Below are positions 36,120 through 43,210 of a DNA stretch of 64,000 nucleotides, in pieces. The translations under genes and the position numbers were made by a program. Every line of letters starts with the position of its first letter. Position 1 is the stretch's first letter. Origin of the DNA: Kribbella sp. VKM Ac-2569 (lineage in GTDB: Bacteria > Actinomycetota > Actinomycetes > Propionibacteriales > Kribbellaceae). The DNA lies in assembly GCF_004216905.1 (NCBI RefSeq), contig NZ_SGXJ01000002.1:744001-808000 (forward strand), read 5' to 3'. The notes beneath the pieces are model-generated. The model was not told the origin of the DNA, ran no database searches, and was given only the letters and a program-made list of their open reading frames with translations.

Positions 36120-37628
36120 CTAGCTGGGCTGGTCTCCTGCGGGGTTGTACGCGCAGGCGTCGGCGAGGTTCTGGGTCGGGCCGGGGGGCGCGGTGGTGGT
36201 TGTGGTGGTGGGCTTGCGGGTGGTGCCGGGGGTGGTCGGCGTGGTGGCGGGCGTCGGGGTTGGGGCGGGCGCTGATTCGAGGGCGTTCTCGACGGTGTCG
36301 CGGAGGGCCTGGTAGTCGGGGTGCAGGTACTTCAGGCGCAGCTTGTCGGAGTCGAGGGTGACGTTCGAGACCGTCGCCGACTTCACCTTCAGCGCGAGCT
36401 GCACCATCGCGGGCAGCAGCTCCTGCGGGATGTCGGTCCGCAGCAGGTGCTGGCCGGCGCGGGCGATCGCCTTGTACTTCGTGACCAGCGTCTGCGGATC
36501 CGCCGCGTCGACGATGCTCTTGATCACGCACCGCTGACGCACCTGCCGCTGGTCGTCGTCGGCGCCGTACCGCCCGCGGGCGAACCACAGCGCGTGCCGG
36601 CCGTCGAGGTGCTGGTTCGCTCCCGGCTCGATCCACTCCTTCGGCGGGATGTGCGAGCTGCTCACGCCACCCATCGCGACCCGCTCGTTCACGTTCACCC
36701 GGATCCCGCCGAGCGCGTCGACGATCTCCGGGAAGCTCTGCAGATTGACCTGCAGGTAGTAGTCCAGCTTCAGGCCGATCGCCTCGCCGACGGACTGTTT
36801 CAGCACGTCCGCGCCCTCGTTGTCGGACGGTCCGAGGATGCCGGGATGCGCGTCCGGGACGTTCTGGTACATCGCGGTCAGCATCCACTCCAGCCGCCCG
36901 TCGAGGCTGAGCCCTTCCTTGCCGAAGCCGTCCGGGTAGTACCTGCGCAGCGGCGAGTCCGCCGGGAACGGCATGAACGTCAGGTTCCGCGGCAGCGACA
37001 CCAGCGCCGTGTTCCCGGTCTTGGTGTCGATGCTCGCGACGATCACCGTGTCGGTCCGCACGCCCTCGCGGCTCGGCGCATCGTCCCCGCCGAGCAGCAG
37101 CAGGTTCAGCCGCTGCTTGTCCTCCCACGGGTCCTTGACGTTGACCGTCGACGGCCGGGTCGCACTCTTGCTCTCCCCCTGCGACTGGAACACGTCCTGC
37201 ACCAGCGACCGCTGCGCGAGCACACTCTGTACGCCGACCGCCGCCGGCGCCGCGATCGCGAAACACAGCAGCCCGACGAACGTCGCACCGAAGGCCCGCC
37301 CGCCGGCGCCACCCGTTGCCGGGCGCAACGACCGGTGCGAGGCCACGATCACCACGATCCAGCAGAACGCGACCGCGCCGATCACCACCGACGTCATCAG
37401 CAGCCGGCTCGGTACGACGGCGGCCGCGAGGACCTCGTCGCGCCGGGTGAGACCGACGTACACCCCGAGCCCGACCAGGCCGAGGAAGAGCGTGAGCACG
37501 AAGGCACCGAGCCGCCGGCGCCCGCCGACGATCAGCCCGAGTCCTGGAATCAGTGCGCCCAACAGCGTGAACCCCAGCAACTTCGGCATCGACCGCGGCC
37601 GCCTCGCCGTCGCGCGCGCACTCCCCAT
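36120..37628 (-). CDS. LytR-CpsA-Psr (LCP) family cell-wall transferase
   Basis: 502 residues. Three to four hydrophobic helices lie in the first 150 residues, then an extracytoplasmic LCP domain (about 180-420) with RLNLLLLGGDDA, VRTDTVIVASIDTKTGNTALVSLPRNL, KLDYYLQVNL and HALWFARGRYGADDDQRQVRQRCVIKSI. The conserved Arg/Asp residues that bind polyprenyl phosphate are visible. LCP enzymes attach wall glycopolymers to peptidoglycan. The C-terminal tail (about 440-500) is Pro/Thr-rich and disordered. The ATG at 37628 has AGGGG upstream; a TTG 36 bases earlier is less likely. Confidence 0.92.
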   Translation of the reverse strand: MGSARATARRPRSMPKLLGFTLLGALIPGLGLIVGGRRRLGAFVLTLFLGLVGLGVYVGLTRRDEVLAAAVVPSRLLMTSVVIGAVAFCWIVVIVASHRSLRPATGGAGGRAFGATFVGLLCFAIAAPAAVGVQSVLAQRSLVQDVFQSQGESKSATRPSTVNVKDPWEDKQRLNLLLLGGDDAPSREGVRTDTVIVASIDTKTGNTALVSLPRNLTFMPFPADSPLRRYYPDGFGKEGLSLDGRLEWMLTAMYQNVPDAHPGILGPSDNEGADVLKQSVGEAIGLKLDYYLQVNLQSFPEIVDALGGIRVNVNERVAMGGVSSSHIPPKEWIEPGANQHLDGRHALWFARGRYGADDDQRQVRQRCVIKSIVDAADPQTLVTKYKAIARAGQHLLRTDIPQELLPAMVQLALKVKSATVSNVTLDSDKLRLKYLHPDYQALRDTVENALESAPAPTPTPATTPTTPGTTRKPTTTTTTAPPGPTQNLADACAYNPAGDQPS

Positions 37629-37723
37629 CGGCACCCCTGTCGCCCACGTCCCAACCTGACTCAAGTGTGCGTCAAGTACCCGCGCCCTTACCTCTTCAGA
37701 CGTGTTACAGGGTCAATCGGTTG

Positions 37724-38398
37724 TCAAACGGTCAGATGAGTGCCGTTGAAACCTTCGAGCTCGACGAGCGTGCGGACCACGGCGGCGATCCGTTCCGGCG
37801 GGGTCCACTTGCTCGTGTCGGCCTTCGGCATCGCGGTGCGGTTCGCCGGGGTGTCGATGGTGCCGGGCAGGATGGTGTTCACCCGGATGCCGTCGCGCGC
37901 GTACTCGGCGTGCAGTGCGTCGGCGAACGCGATCACCCCTGCCTTCGCGGTGATGTACCCGGCCGCCCCGGAGAACGGGCGGAGCGCGGCGCCGCTCGAC
38001 GTACAAACGATCGCTCCACCACCGCCTGCGAGCAGATGCGGCAGGACCCCCTGGGTGATCAGGTACGTCGGACGCAGGTTGAGCCGGAGCTGCTTCTCGA
38101 AGTCCTCGATCGGCGTCTCGTGCACCCGGGAACCGGACGCGAAGCCGCCGACAAGGTTGACCAGGGCCGTGAGCGGAGCGTTCTCGTCCGAGGTAGCGAG
38201 CGCCACGACATCCGTCGTACCGGCCGGGTCGAAGGGGTCGGCGATCACCGGGTTGAGCGCCGGGTCGGCGCCGAGCCGCGCGAGGGATTCCTCGGACCGC
38301 CCGGGTACGACGACCCGCCAGCCGGCCCGCAGGAACTCGGCGGTCACCGCGACCCCGAGCGCGCCGGTGCCACCGGCAACCACCACCGTGTTCGTCAT
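37724..38398 (-). CDS. Short-chain dehydrogenase/reductase
   Basis: 224 residues. TVVVAGGTGALGVAV is the glycine-rich cofactor loop, LVNLVGGFASG replaces the usual NNAG region, CTSSGAALRP carries the catalytic Ser and YITAKAG the Tyr-Lys pair. ILPGTIDTPANR follows. The short length suggests a compact SDR of the 3-oxoacyl reductase-like type; the substrate is not known. It starts at the ATG 38398, divergent from an epimerase gene 43 bases away. The LCP gene lies downstream after a 95-base gap. Confidence 0.9.
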   Translation of the reverse strand: MTNTVVVAGGTGALGVAVTAEFLRAGWRVVVPGRSEESLARLGADPALNPVIADPFDPAGTTDVVALATSDENAPLTALVNLVGGFASGSRVHETPIEDFEKQLRLNLRPTYLITQGVLPHLLAGGGGAIVCTSSGAALRPFSGAAGYITAKAGVIAFADALHAEYARDGIRVNTILPGTIDTPANRTAMPKADTSKWTPPERIAAVVRTLVELEGFNGTHLTV

Positions 38399-38441
38399 AT
38401 TCGCGAGCCTAATCGGATCGTGACGGCTAAGTTCATCGGTT

Positions 38442-39401
38442 GTGCGGATTCTGATGCTGGGCGGGAACGGGTTTGTCGGGCGCGCGATCGTGGACGACGC
38501 GTTGGCGCAGGGATACGAGGTCACGTCGTTCAGTCGCGGGAAGAGTGGCTCGCCGCTCCCCGCGGCCGTGACGCAGCTGATCGGGGATCGGGAGGCGGGC
38601 GACTATTCGGCGCTGCGGACCGGTGAATGGGACGCGGTCGTCGACACGAGCGGCTTCCGGACCCGGGACGTCGATCAGGCGATGGACGTGCTCGGGGACC
38701 GCGTCGGGCGGTACGTGTTCATCTCGAGCCACGCCGTCTACGTGCGGGATCTGCCGGCCGGGACCGACGAGACCGCACCACGCCGCGAGCCGCTGCGCGA
38801 TGCCGACGTACTCACGAACGACACGTACGGCCCCTGCAAGGTCGCGTGCGAGGACGACGTCGTCGAGCGGTACGGCGATCGCGCGACGCTCGTCCGCCCC
38901 GGTCGAGTCACAGGCCCCGGCGACTCGTCCGGTACGGCGCTCTACTGGATCCGGCGCGGCGCCCGTGGTGGACGAGTTGCGCTCCCGACCAAGCCCGAGG
39001 CGCCGCTCCAACTGGTGGACAGCCGCGACGTCGCCAGCCTGATCACGCGACTCGTCGCGGACGAGCGACCCGGCGCCTACAACGCGACCGGCCCCGACTC
39101 CACCATCGCCGAACTGATCCGGACCGCGGCCGAGCTGTCCGGCAGCACCGTCGACATCATCCCTGTCCCGTTCGACGCCGTACCGCGCCGTTTCCCCCTC
39201 ATGGACCCCGAGTCCGAATGGGGTGAACGCCGCCGCAACCCAGCCAAGGCTCGCGCGGCAGGCATGCCCGTCACACCCCTCCGCAAGACCGTCGAAGACG
39301 TCCTCCACTGGGACCACGACCGAGGTGCCCCACCCCTCACCATCGGCCTCACCCCCGACGCCGAATCCGCCCTCCTCACCTCACACAATTTGCCTGGCTG
39401 A
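38442..39401 (+). CDS. NAD-dependent epimerase/dehydratase family protein (extended SDR)
   Basis: 319 residues. MRILMLGGNGFVGRAIVDDAL gives the GxxGxxG loop; YVFISSHAVY and YGPCKVACE give the Ser/Tyr-Lys catalytic set; VDSRDVASLITRLV and YNATGP follow. It resembles isoflavone-reductase-like and nucleotide-sugar epimerase-like proteins of actinobacteria. A GTG start at 38442 directly after TAAGTT-N8 suggests a leaderless message. The last five codons (HNLPG) fall inside the first copy of a 20-bp direct repeat, so the C terminus may have been reshaped by that repeat. Confidence 0.87.
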   Translation: MRILMLGGNGFVGRAIVDDALAQGYEVTSFSRGKSGSPLPAAVTQLIGDREAGDYSALRTGEWDAVVDTSGFRTRDVDQAMDVLGDRVGRYVFISSHAVYVRDLPAGTDETAPRREPLRDADVLTNDTYGPCKVACEDDVVERYGDRATLVRPGRVTGPGDSSGTALYWIRRGARGGRVALPTKPEAPLQLVDSRDVASLITRLVADERPGAYNATGPDSTIAELIRTAAELSGSTVDIIPVPFDAVPRRFPLMDPESEWGERRRNPAKARAAGMPVTPLRKTVEDVLHWDHDRGAPPLTIGLTPDAESALLTSHNLPG

Positions 39402-39426
39402 CCCACCAATTTGCCTGGCTGACCCA
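39386..39426. repeat. Direct repeat of 20 bp, two exact copies, plus a degenerate third
   Basis: CAATTTGCCTGGCTGACCCA occurs at 39386-39405 and again at 39407-39426. A degenerate third copy (ATTTCGCTGGCCCACCCACC) lies at about 39472-39491, after a hairpin. The first copy contains the stop of the epimerase gene. Confidence 0.9.
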
Positions 39427-39434
39427 GCAAATCC

Positions 39435-39469
39435 GGGGTTCTGCACCGTGGTTCCGGGTGCAGAACCCC
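39435..39469. terminator. Perfect 13-bp hairpin between convergent genes
   Basis: GGGGTTCTGCACC (39435-39447) and GGTGCAGAACCCC (39457-39469) pair perfectly around a 9-base loop. It probably terminates the epimerase transcript and that of the convergent membrane protein gene. It shares GGTTCTGC with the palindromes at 36044 and 47920. Confidence 0.75.
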
Positions 39470-39509
39470 TCATTTCGCTGGCCCACCCACCAAATGTGGT
39501 CGGAGCGGG

Positions 39510-40385
39510 CTACTCCGGTAGGGCCAACGTTCGGCCCGCGTCTCGGGCGGCGTTGATGGAGCGGGTGAGGGTGTCCTTCAGGGCGCTGGCCTCGTCGGTG
39601 AAGCCCTGAACGACGGACATGTCGCCGACGGGTTCGGTGCGGGCGAGGAGCTCGATGTAGCGGTCGCCGTCGTCGAGCGCCGCCTCGGCGCGAAGAGCGG
39701 CGTCGGCGGAGCGGACGCGGTCGGCGTACCGGTCCAGCAGATCCACCTTGCGCTTGATCGCGTCCACCGAGAGCGCGAGGGCACGACGTTGCGGTCCGAG
39801 TACGGCGTCGAGCTCGGCGGTCGCCATTCCGCGCGCGACATCCTGCTGCCTGGCCCGCAGTACCGTCTGCTCGCGGAGCACCTGCGCGATGTCCCACAAC
39901 TGCTCCGGCAGCACGAGCTCGTTCTGTACGTCGTCCAGCAGGCCACGCCGGGTGACTGTTGCCTCAAGCACCGTTTTCACGGCCCGCTGCGCCCGCCCGA
40001 GCAACCGCGCGGCCGGCTCGTCGAAGTCCTCCGGCAGCAGGTACTTCCCGTGCTGGATCCGGACCGCCTTGTGCCCACGGTCCTCGACCGCCGACTTCAC
40101 CAGGATCCCGCCGGTCGCGAGCGCCGCGACGCCGGCGAGTCCGACCGCGCCCCACGCCGCCACCGCGGTCGGCAGCGTCGCCGCCATGATGATCAGCGCC
40201 AGGATCCACCCGCCGACGCACACCGCGATCCACACCAGCAACGTCCCGAACGTGTTGCCCGGCGCGACCGACCACGACGTCTGCCGCTTCGGCCGCGGCG
40301 CGTCGGCCGCCACGAACAACTCCGGCCGGTGCTCGTACAACCGCCGCACGCCAACAGGCACACCCGGCGCGAACACAGGCTCCAT
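39510..40385 (-). CDS. Hypothetical two-helix membrane protein with coiled-coil-like tail
   Basis: 291 residues; no family recognised. An N-terminal cytosolic segment (about 1-45) precedes two membrane helices (about 47-70, LLVWIAVCVGGWILALIIMAATL, and 75-95). The remaining ~190 residues are soluble, charged and helical, with heptad-like stretches (LLDDVQNELVLPEQLWDIAQVLREQTVLRARQ; ALALSVDAIKRKVDLLDRYADRVRSADAALRAEAAL) suggesting a coiled coil. GGAGG five bases before the ATG at 40385 decides the start. It lies 27 bases downstream of the hybrid regulator gene and may be cotranscribed with it. Function unknown. Confidence 0.78.
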   Translation of the reverse strand: MEPVFAPGVPVGVRRLYEHRPELFVAADAPRPKRQTSWSVAPGNTFGTLLVWIAVCVGGWILALIIMAATLPTAVAAWGAVGLAGVAALATGGILVKSAVEDRGHKAVRIQHGKYLLPEDFDEPAARLLGRAQRAVKTVLEATVTRRGLLDDVQNELVLPEQLWDIAQVLREQTVLRARQQDVARGMATAELDAVLGPQRRALALSVDAIKRKVDLLDRYADRVRSADAALRAEAALDDGDRYIELLARTEPVGDMSVVQGFTDEASALKDTLTRSINAARDAGRTLALPE

Positions 40386-40412
40386 CGGCACCTCCGGAGA
40401 AGTCGTCAGCAC

Positions 40413-41312
40413 TCAGCGTAGCCGTGCGGACAGACCATCGAGGAAGACCCCGAGCCCGAATTCGAACAACTGGTCCAGGTCGTACTCGTAGTCGAAGCCG
40501 TCGGCCAGCAACTCCTGGAACGCCGTCAGGTTCCCGGCCGCGATCATCGCCGCCAACTGGTCGCCCTGCCGGGTGGCCCACTCGTCCGCGGTGACCCCGG
40601 TGTCCTGCTCGGCCTGCGCCTCGGACTCCATCACCAACGCGATCCCCCGCACGTACGCGAACAGGCTGATCGTCGTCGACAACGCCGCATCCTTCTCGAA
40701 CCCGCGCAACGCTCGCAGCACCGCGTCCGTGTGCGGCAGCAACCGCGGCACCAGCTGCGGCCGGCTCAGACTGATCGCACTCGCCAGCCAGAGATGACGC
40801 CGGTACGCCGCCCAGTGCACCCGCGCGACCGCCGTCACCGCATCCCGCCAGTACGCCGGAATCTCCCCGAGCGGAAACTCTCCGAGCGCCGCATCCACCA
40901 TCTGCACGACCAGGGGGTCCTTGCCCCCGACGTACCGGTAGAGCGCCATCGTCGACACCCCGAGCTCGGCCGCGATCCGCCGCATCGACAACGCCGCCAG
41001 CCCCTCGGCGTCCGCGATCGCGATCCCCATCCGCACAACCTCGTCGCGATTGAGGTCCGGCACTCCATCGGGAGCAACCGCCGTACGCCGGGAACGCGGC
41101 GGCGGACCCACCACGGTCCCGACCCCCGGCGCGGGATGCACCAGCTGGTCGGCCTGCAGCACCTGCAACGCCTTCGTCGCGGTCGCCATCGCCACCCCGA
41201 AGTCGCGGACCAACGCCCGCGTCGACGGCACCCGGTCCCCTGGCAGCAGCTCCCCGGCCTCGATCCGCCGCCGCAACTCGGCCGCGATCGCCTGGTACGG
41301 CGCCTCACCCAT
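40413..41312 (-). CDS. Hybrid GntR-TetR transcriptional regulator
   Basis: 299 residues. Residues 1-70 form a GntR winged helix (YQAIAAELRRRIEAGELLPGDRVPSTRALVRDFGVAMATATKALQVLQ). A second DNA-binding domain of TetR type follows at about 90-140 (GLAALSMRRIAAELGVSTMALYRYVGGKDPLVVQMVD), and then a tetracycline-repressor-like C-terminal ligand domain. Two DNA-binding domains in one chain could recognise long composite sites. A 27-bp palindrome lies 15-41 bases upstream of the ATG, and a related array lies upstream of the FAD monooxygenase at 46575-47807, a probable target. Confidence 0.9.
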   Translation of the reverse strand: MGEAPYQAIAAELRRRIEAGELLPGDRVPSTRALVRDFGVAMATATKALQVLQADQLVHPAPGVGTVVGPPPRSRRTAVAPDGVPDLNRDEVVRMGIAIADAEGLAALSMRRIAAELGVSTMALYRYVGGKDPLVVQMVDAALGEFPLGEIPAYWRDAVTAVARVHWAAYRRHLWLASAISLSRPQLVPRLLPHTDAVLRALRGFEKDAALSTTISLFAYVRGIALVMESEAQAEQDTGVTADEWATRQGDQLAAMIAAGNLTAFQELLADGFDYEYDLDQLFEFGLGVFLDGLSARLR

Positions 41313-41326
41313 GGCTTCCCCTCGAC

Positions 41327-41353
41327 TAGTGCACGTACATCGTACGCGCACTA
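41327..41353. promoter_or_regulatory. 27-bp palindromic operator of the GntR-TetR regulator
   Basis: TAGTGCACGTAC (41327-41338) and GTACGCGCACTA (41342-41353) flank ATC, matching in 11 of 12 paired positions. The site covers the region just upstream of the regulator gene, consistent with autoregulation. Its half-site CTAGTGCRC recurs at 47825-47908. Confidence 0.8.
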
Positions 41354-41385
41354 TGCCAGATCGAGACCCTGGCTGACAGGTCAGC

Positions 41386-41404
41386 TAAGGTAAGGCTATC
41401 CTCA
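41386..41404 (+). promoter_or_regulatory. IdeR/DmdR1-type iron box of the siderophore ABC operon
   Basis: TAAGGTAAGGCTATCCTCA matches 15 of 19 positions of the IdeR/DtxR consensus TTAGGTTAGGCTAACCTAA. It ends five bases before the ATG of the ABC ATPase gene. Iron-bound repressor here would block transcription under iron-replete conditions. Confidence 0.85.
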
Positions 41405-41409
41405 TCGCC

Positions 41410-42225
41410 ATGCAGGAATCGGTGGGGCTGACAGGCGACGACCTGCGGCTCGGGTATCACGGCCGCCAGGTGGTCGACGGCGCCTCGCTGCACATCGAGG
41501 CCGCGAGCGTGACCGCGCTCGTCGGGCCGAACGGCAGCGGGAAGTCGACGCTGTTGCGCGCCCTCGCCCGCCTGCACCACCCGGACGCCGGGAGCATCAC
41601 CTTCCCCGGCGGCGGCAACGCGCTCGACCTGTCGGCGAAGGAGTTCGCCCGCAAGGTGACGTTGCTGTCGCAGTCCCGGCCGACGCCGAACGGCGTCAGC
41701 GTCCGCGACGTCGTCGGGTACGGGCGGCATCCGTACCGCAGCCGCTGGCGCAACGACGACGCGGACGGTCCGCGGGCGATCGAGCACGCCATGAGCGTCA
41801 CCGGGGTCACGGCGATGGCCGAGCGCGGCGTCGACGAACTCTCCGGCGGCGAGCTGCAGCGGGTCTGGCTGGCCACGTGCCTCGCGCAGAACACCGGCGT
41901 ACTCCTGCTCGACGAACCGACCACGTTCCTCGACCTGCGCTACCAGATCGAGATCCTCGACCTGATGCGCGAGCTCGCCGACGAGCACGGGGTCGCGGTC
42001 GGCGTCGTACTGCACGACCTGAACCAGGCCGCCGCGGTGGCGGACCGGATCGCGCTGCTCGATCAGGGGCGAGTACGCGCGACCGGGACGCCGGAAGAGG
42101 TACTGCGGGCCGACGCGCTCACCGAGACGTACGGCATCACCATCGAGGTCGGCACCGATCCGGCCACCGGGCTGGTCAGCACCCGCCCGATCGGCAAACA
42201 CCTGACCCGCGTCACAACTATCTGA
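41410..42225 (+). CDS. Ferric-siderophore ABC transporter ATP-binding protein
   Basis: 271 residues, the FepC/FecE class of importer ATPases. Walker A GPNGSGKST is at residues 39-47, the signature LSGGE at 142-146, Walker B VLLLDEP at 162-168 and the H-loop in VVLHDLNQ. RHPYRSRW after the Q-loop is typical of siderophore importers. It powers uptake by the fused permease encoded two genes downstream. The ATG is very near the iron box, so the message is leaderless or has a minimal leader. The lipoprotein gene starts 10 bases downstream. Confidence 0.94.
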   Translation: MQESVGLTGDDLRLGYHGRQVVDGASLHIEAASVTALVGPNGSGKSTLLRALARLHHPDAGSITFPGGGNALDLSAKEFARKVTLLSQSRPTPNGVSVRDVVGYGRHPYRSRWRNDDADGPRAIEHAMSVTGVTAMAERGVDELSGGELQRVWLATCLAQNTGVLLLDEPTTFLDLRYQIEILDLMRELADEHGVAVGVVLHDLNQAAAVADRIALLDQGRVRATGTPEEVLRADALTETYGITIEVGTDPATGLVSTRPIGKHLTRVTTI

Positions 42226-42235
42226 GGTCATCCTG

Positions 42236-43210
42236 ATGAGACGAACCGCCATCGCCCTGATCGCTGCTGCCCTGTTCGGCCTGACGGCCTGCGGTACCAG
42301 TGAGCCCGCCGCGACCGACGACGCCAGCAACGCAGCCGCGCAGCCGGTGTCGCTGACCGACGGCCGGAACAAGAAGCTCGATCTGAAGGCACCGGCCACC
42401 AAGGTGGTCGCGCTCGAATGGGGTGCGGCCGAGAACCTGGTCTCGCTCGGCGTGATGCCGGTCGGGGTCGCGGACACCAAGGGCTACACGAACTGGGTCA
42501 CCGCGGCCAAGCTCGACCCGTCCGTGAAGGACGTCGGGACCCGCGGCGAGGCCAGCGTCGACGCGATCGTTGCCCTCAACCCCGATCTGGTGATCACCAC
42601 CACCGACGAGGCGGCCAACACGATCGCGCAGATCGAGAAGGCCACGCCGGTGCTGGTGATCCGCGGCGCGGACGCCACGAACGCGATCCCGCAGATGAAG
42701 ACCAACCTGGACCTGATCGGGCAGGCGGTCGGGAAGTCCGAGCAGGCCGAGCAGCTGACCACCGACTTCGACAAGGCGGTTGCCGACGGCAAGCAGAAGA
42801 TCGCGGACGCCGGTAAGGCGGGCACCGGCTTCACGATGGCGGACGGGTACAAGCAGGGCAGCACGATCTCGATCCGGATGTACACGACCGGCTCGCTGCT
42901 CGGCGCGGTCACGACCGAGCTGGGCCTGAAGAACGGCTGGACCGGCGCCGGCGACAAGGACTACGGCCTCGCGCCGACCGACCTCGAGGGCCTGACCAAG
43001 CTGCCCGACGGCGCCTTCCTCTACATCGCCAACAAGAACGACGGCGGCGACGTGTTCGGCAGTGACCTGGCCGGCAACGCGATCTGGAAGAACCTTCCGT
43101 TCGTGAAGTCCAACCAGGTCCACCGCCTCCCCGACGGCATCTGGATGTTCGGCGGCCCGAAGTCCACCGAGCAGTTCATCGACGCCGCAGTCCAGGCAGT
43201 CACCTCTTGA
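42236..43210 (+). CDS. Iron-siderophore substrate-binding lipoprotein
   Basis: 324 residues. The signal peptide ends in a lipobox LTAC with Cys19 as the lipidated residue. The mature part is a FecB/FepB-type periplasmic-binding fold (class III): VVALEWGAAENLVSLGVMPVGVAD, DLVITTTDEAANTI and FVKSNQVHRLPDGIWMFGGP. It captures the ferric siderophore at the outer face of the membrane and delivers it to the permease. Its stop overlaps the permease TTG start as TTGA. Part of the iron-box-controlled operon. Confidence 0.93.
   Translation: MRRTAIALIAAALFGLTACGTSEPAATDDASNAAAQPVSLTDGRNKKLDLKAPATKVVALEWGAAENLVSLGVMPVGVADTKGYTNWVTAAKLDPSVKDVGTRGEASVDAIVALNPDLVITTTDEAANTIAQIEKATPVLVIRGADATNAIPQMKTNLDLIGQAVGKSEQAEQLTTDFDKAVADGKQKIADAGKAGTGFTMADGYKQGSTISIRMYTTGSLLGAVTTELGLKNGWTGAGDKDYGLAPTDLEGLTKLPDGAFLYIANKNDGGDVFGSDLAGNAIWKNLPFVKSNQVHRLPDGIWMFGGPKSTEQFIDAAVQAVTS

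Noticed and set aside
39386..39497. CRISPR array from the direct repeats
   Set aside because: Only two exact repeat copies with a one-base spacer, no cas genes, and a gene stop inside the first copy.
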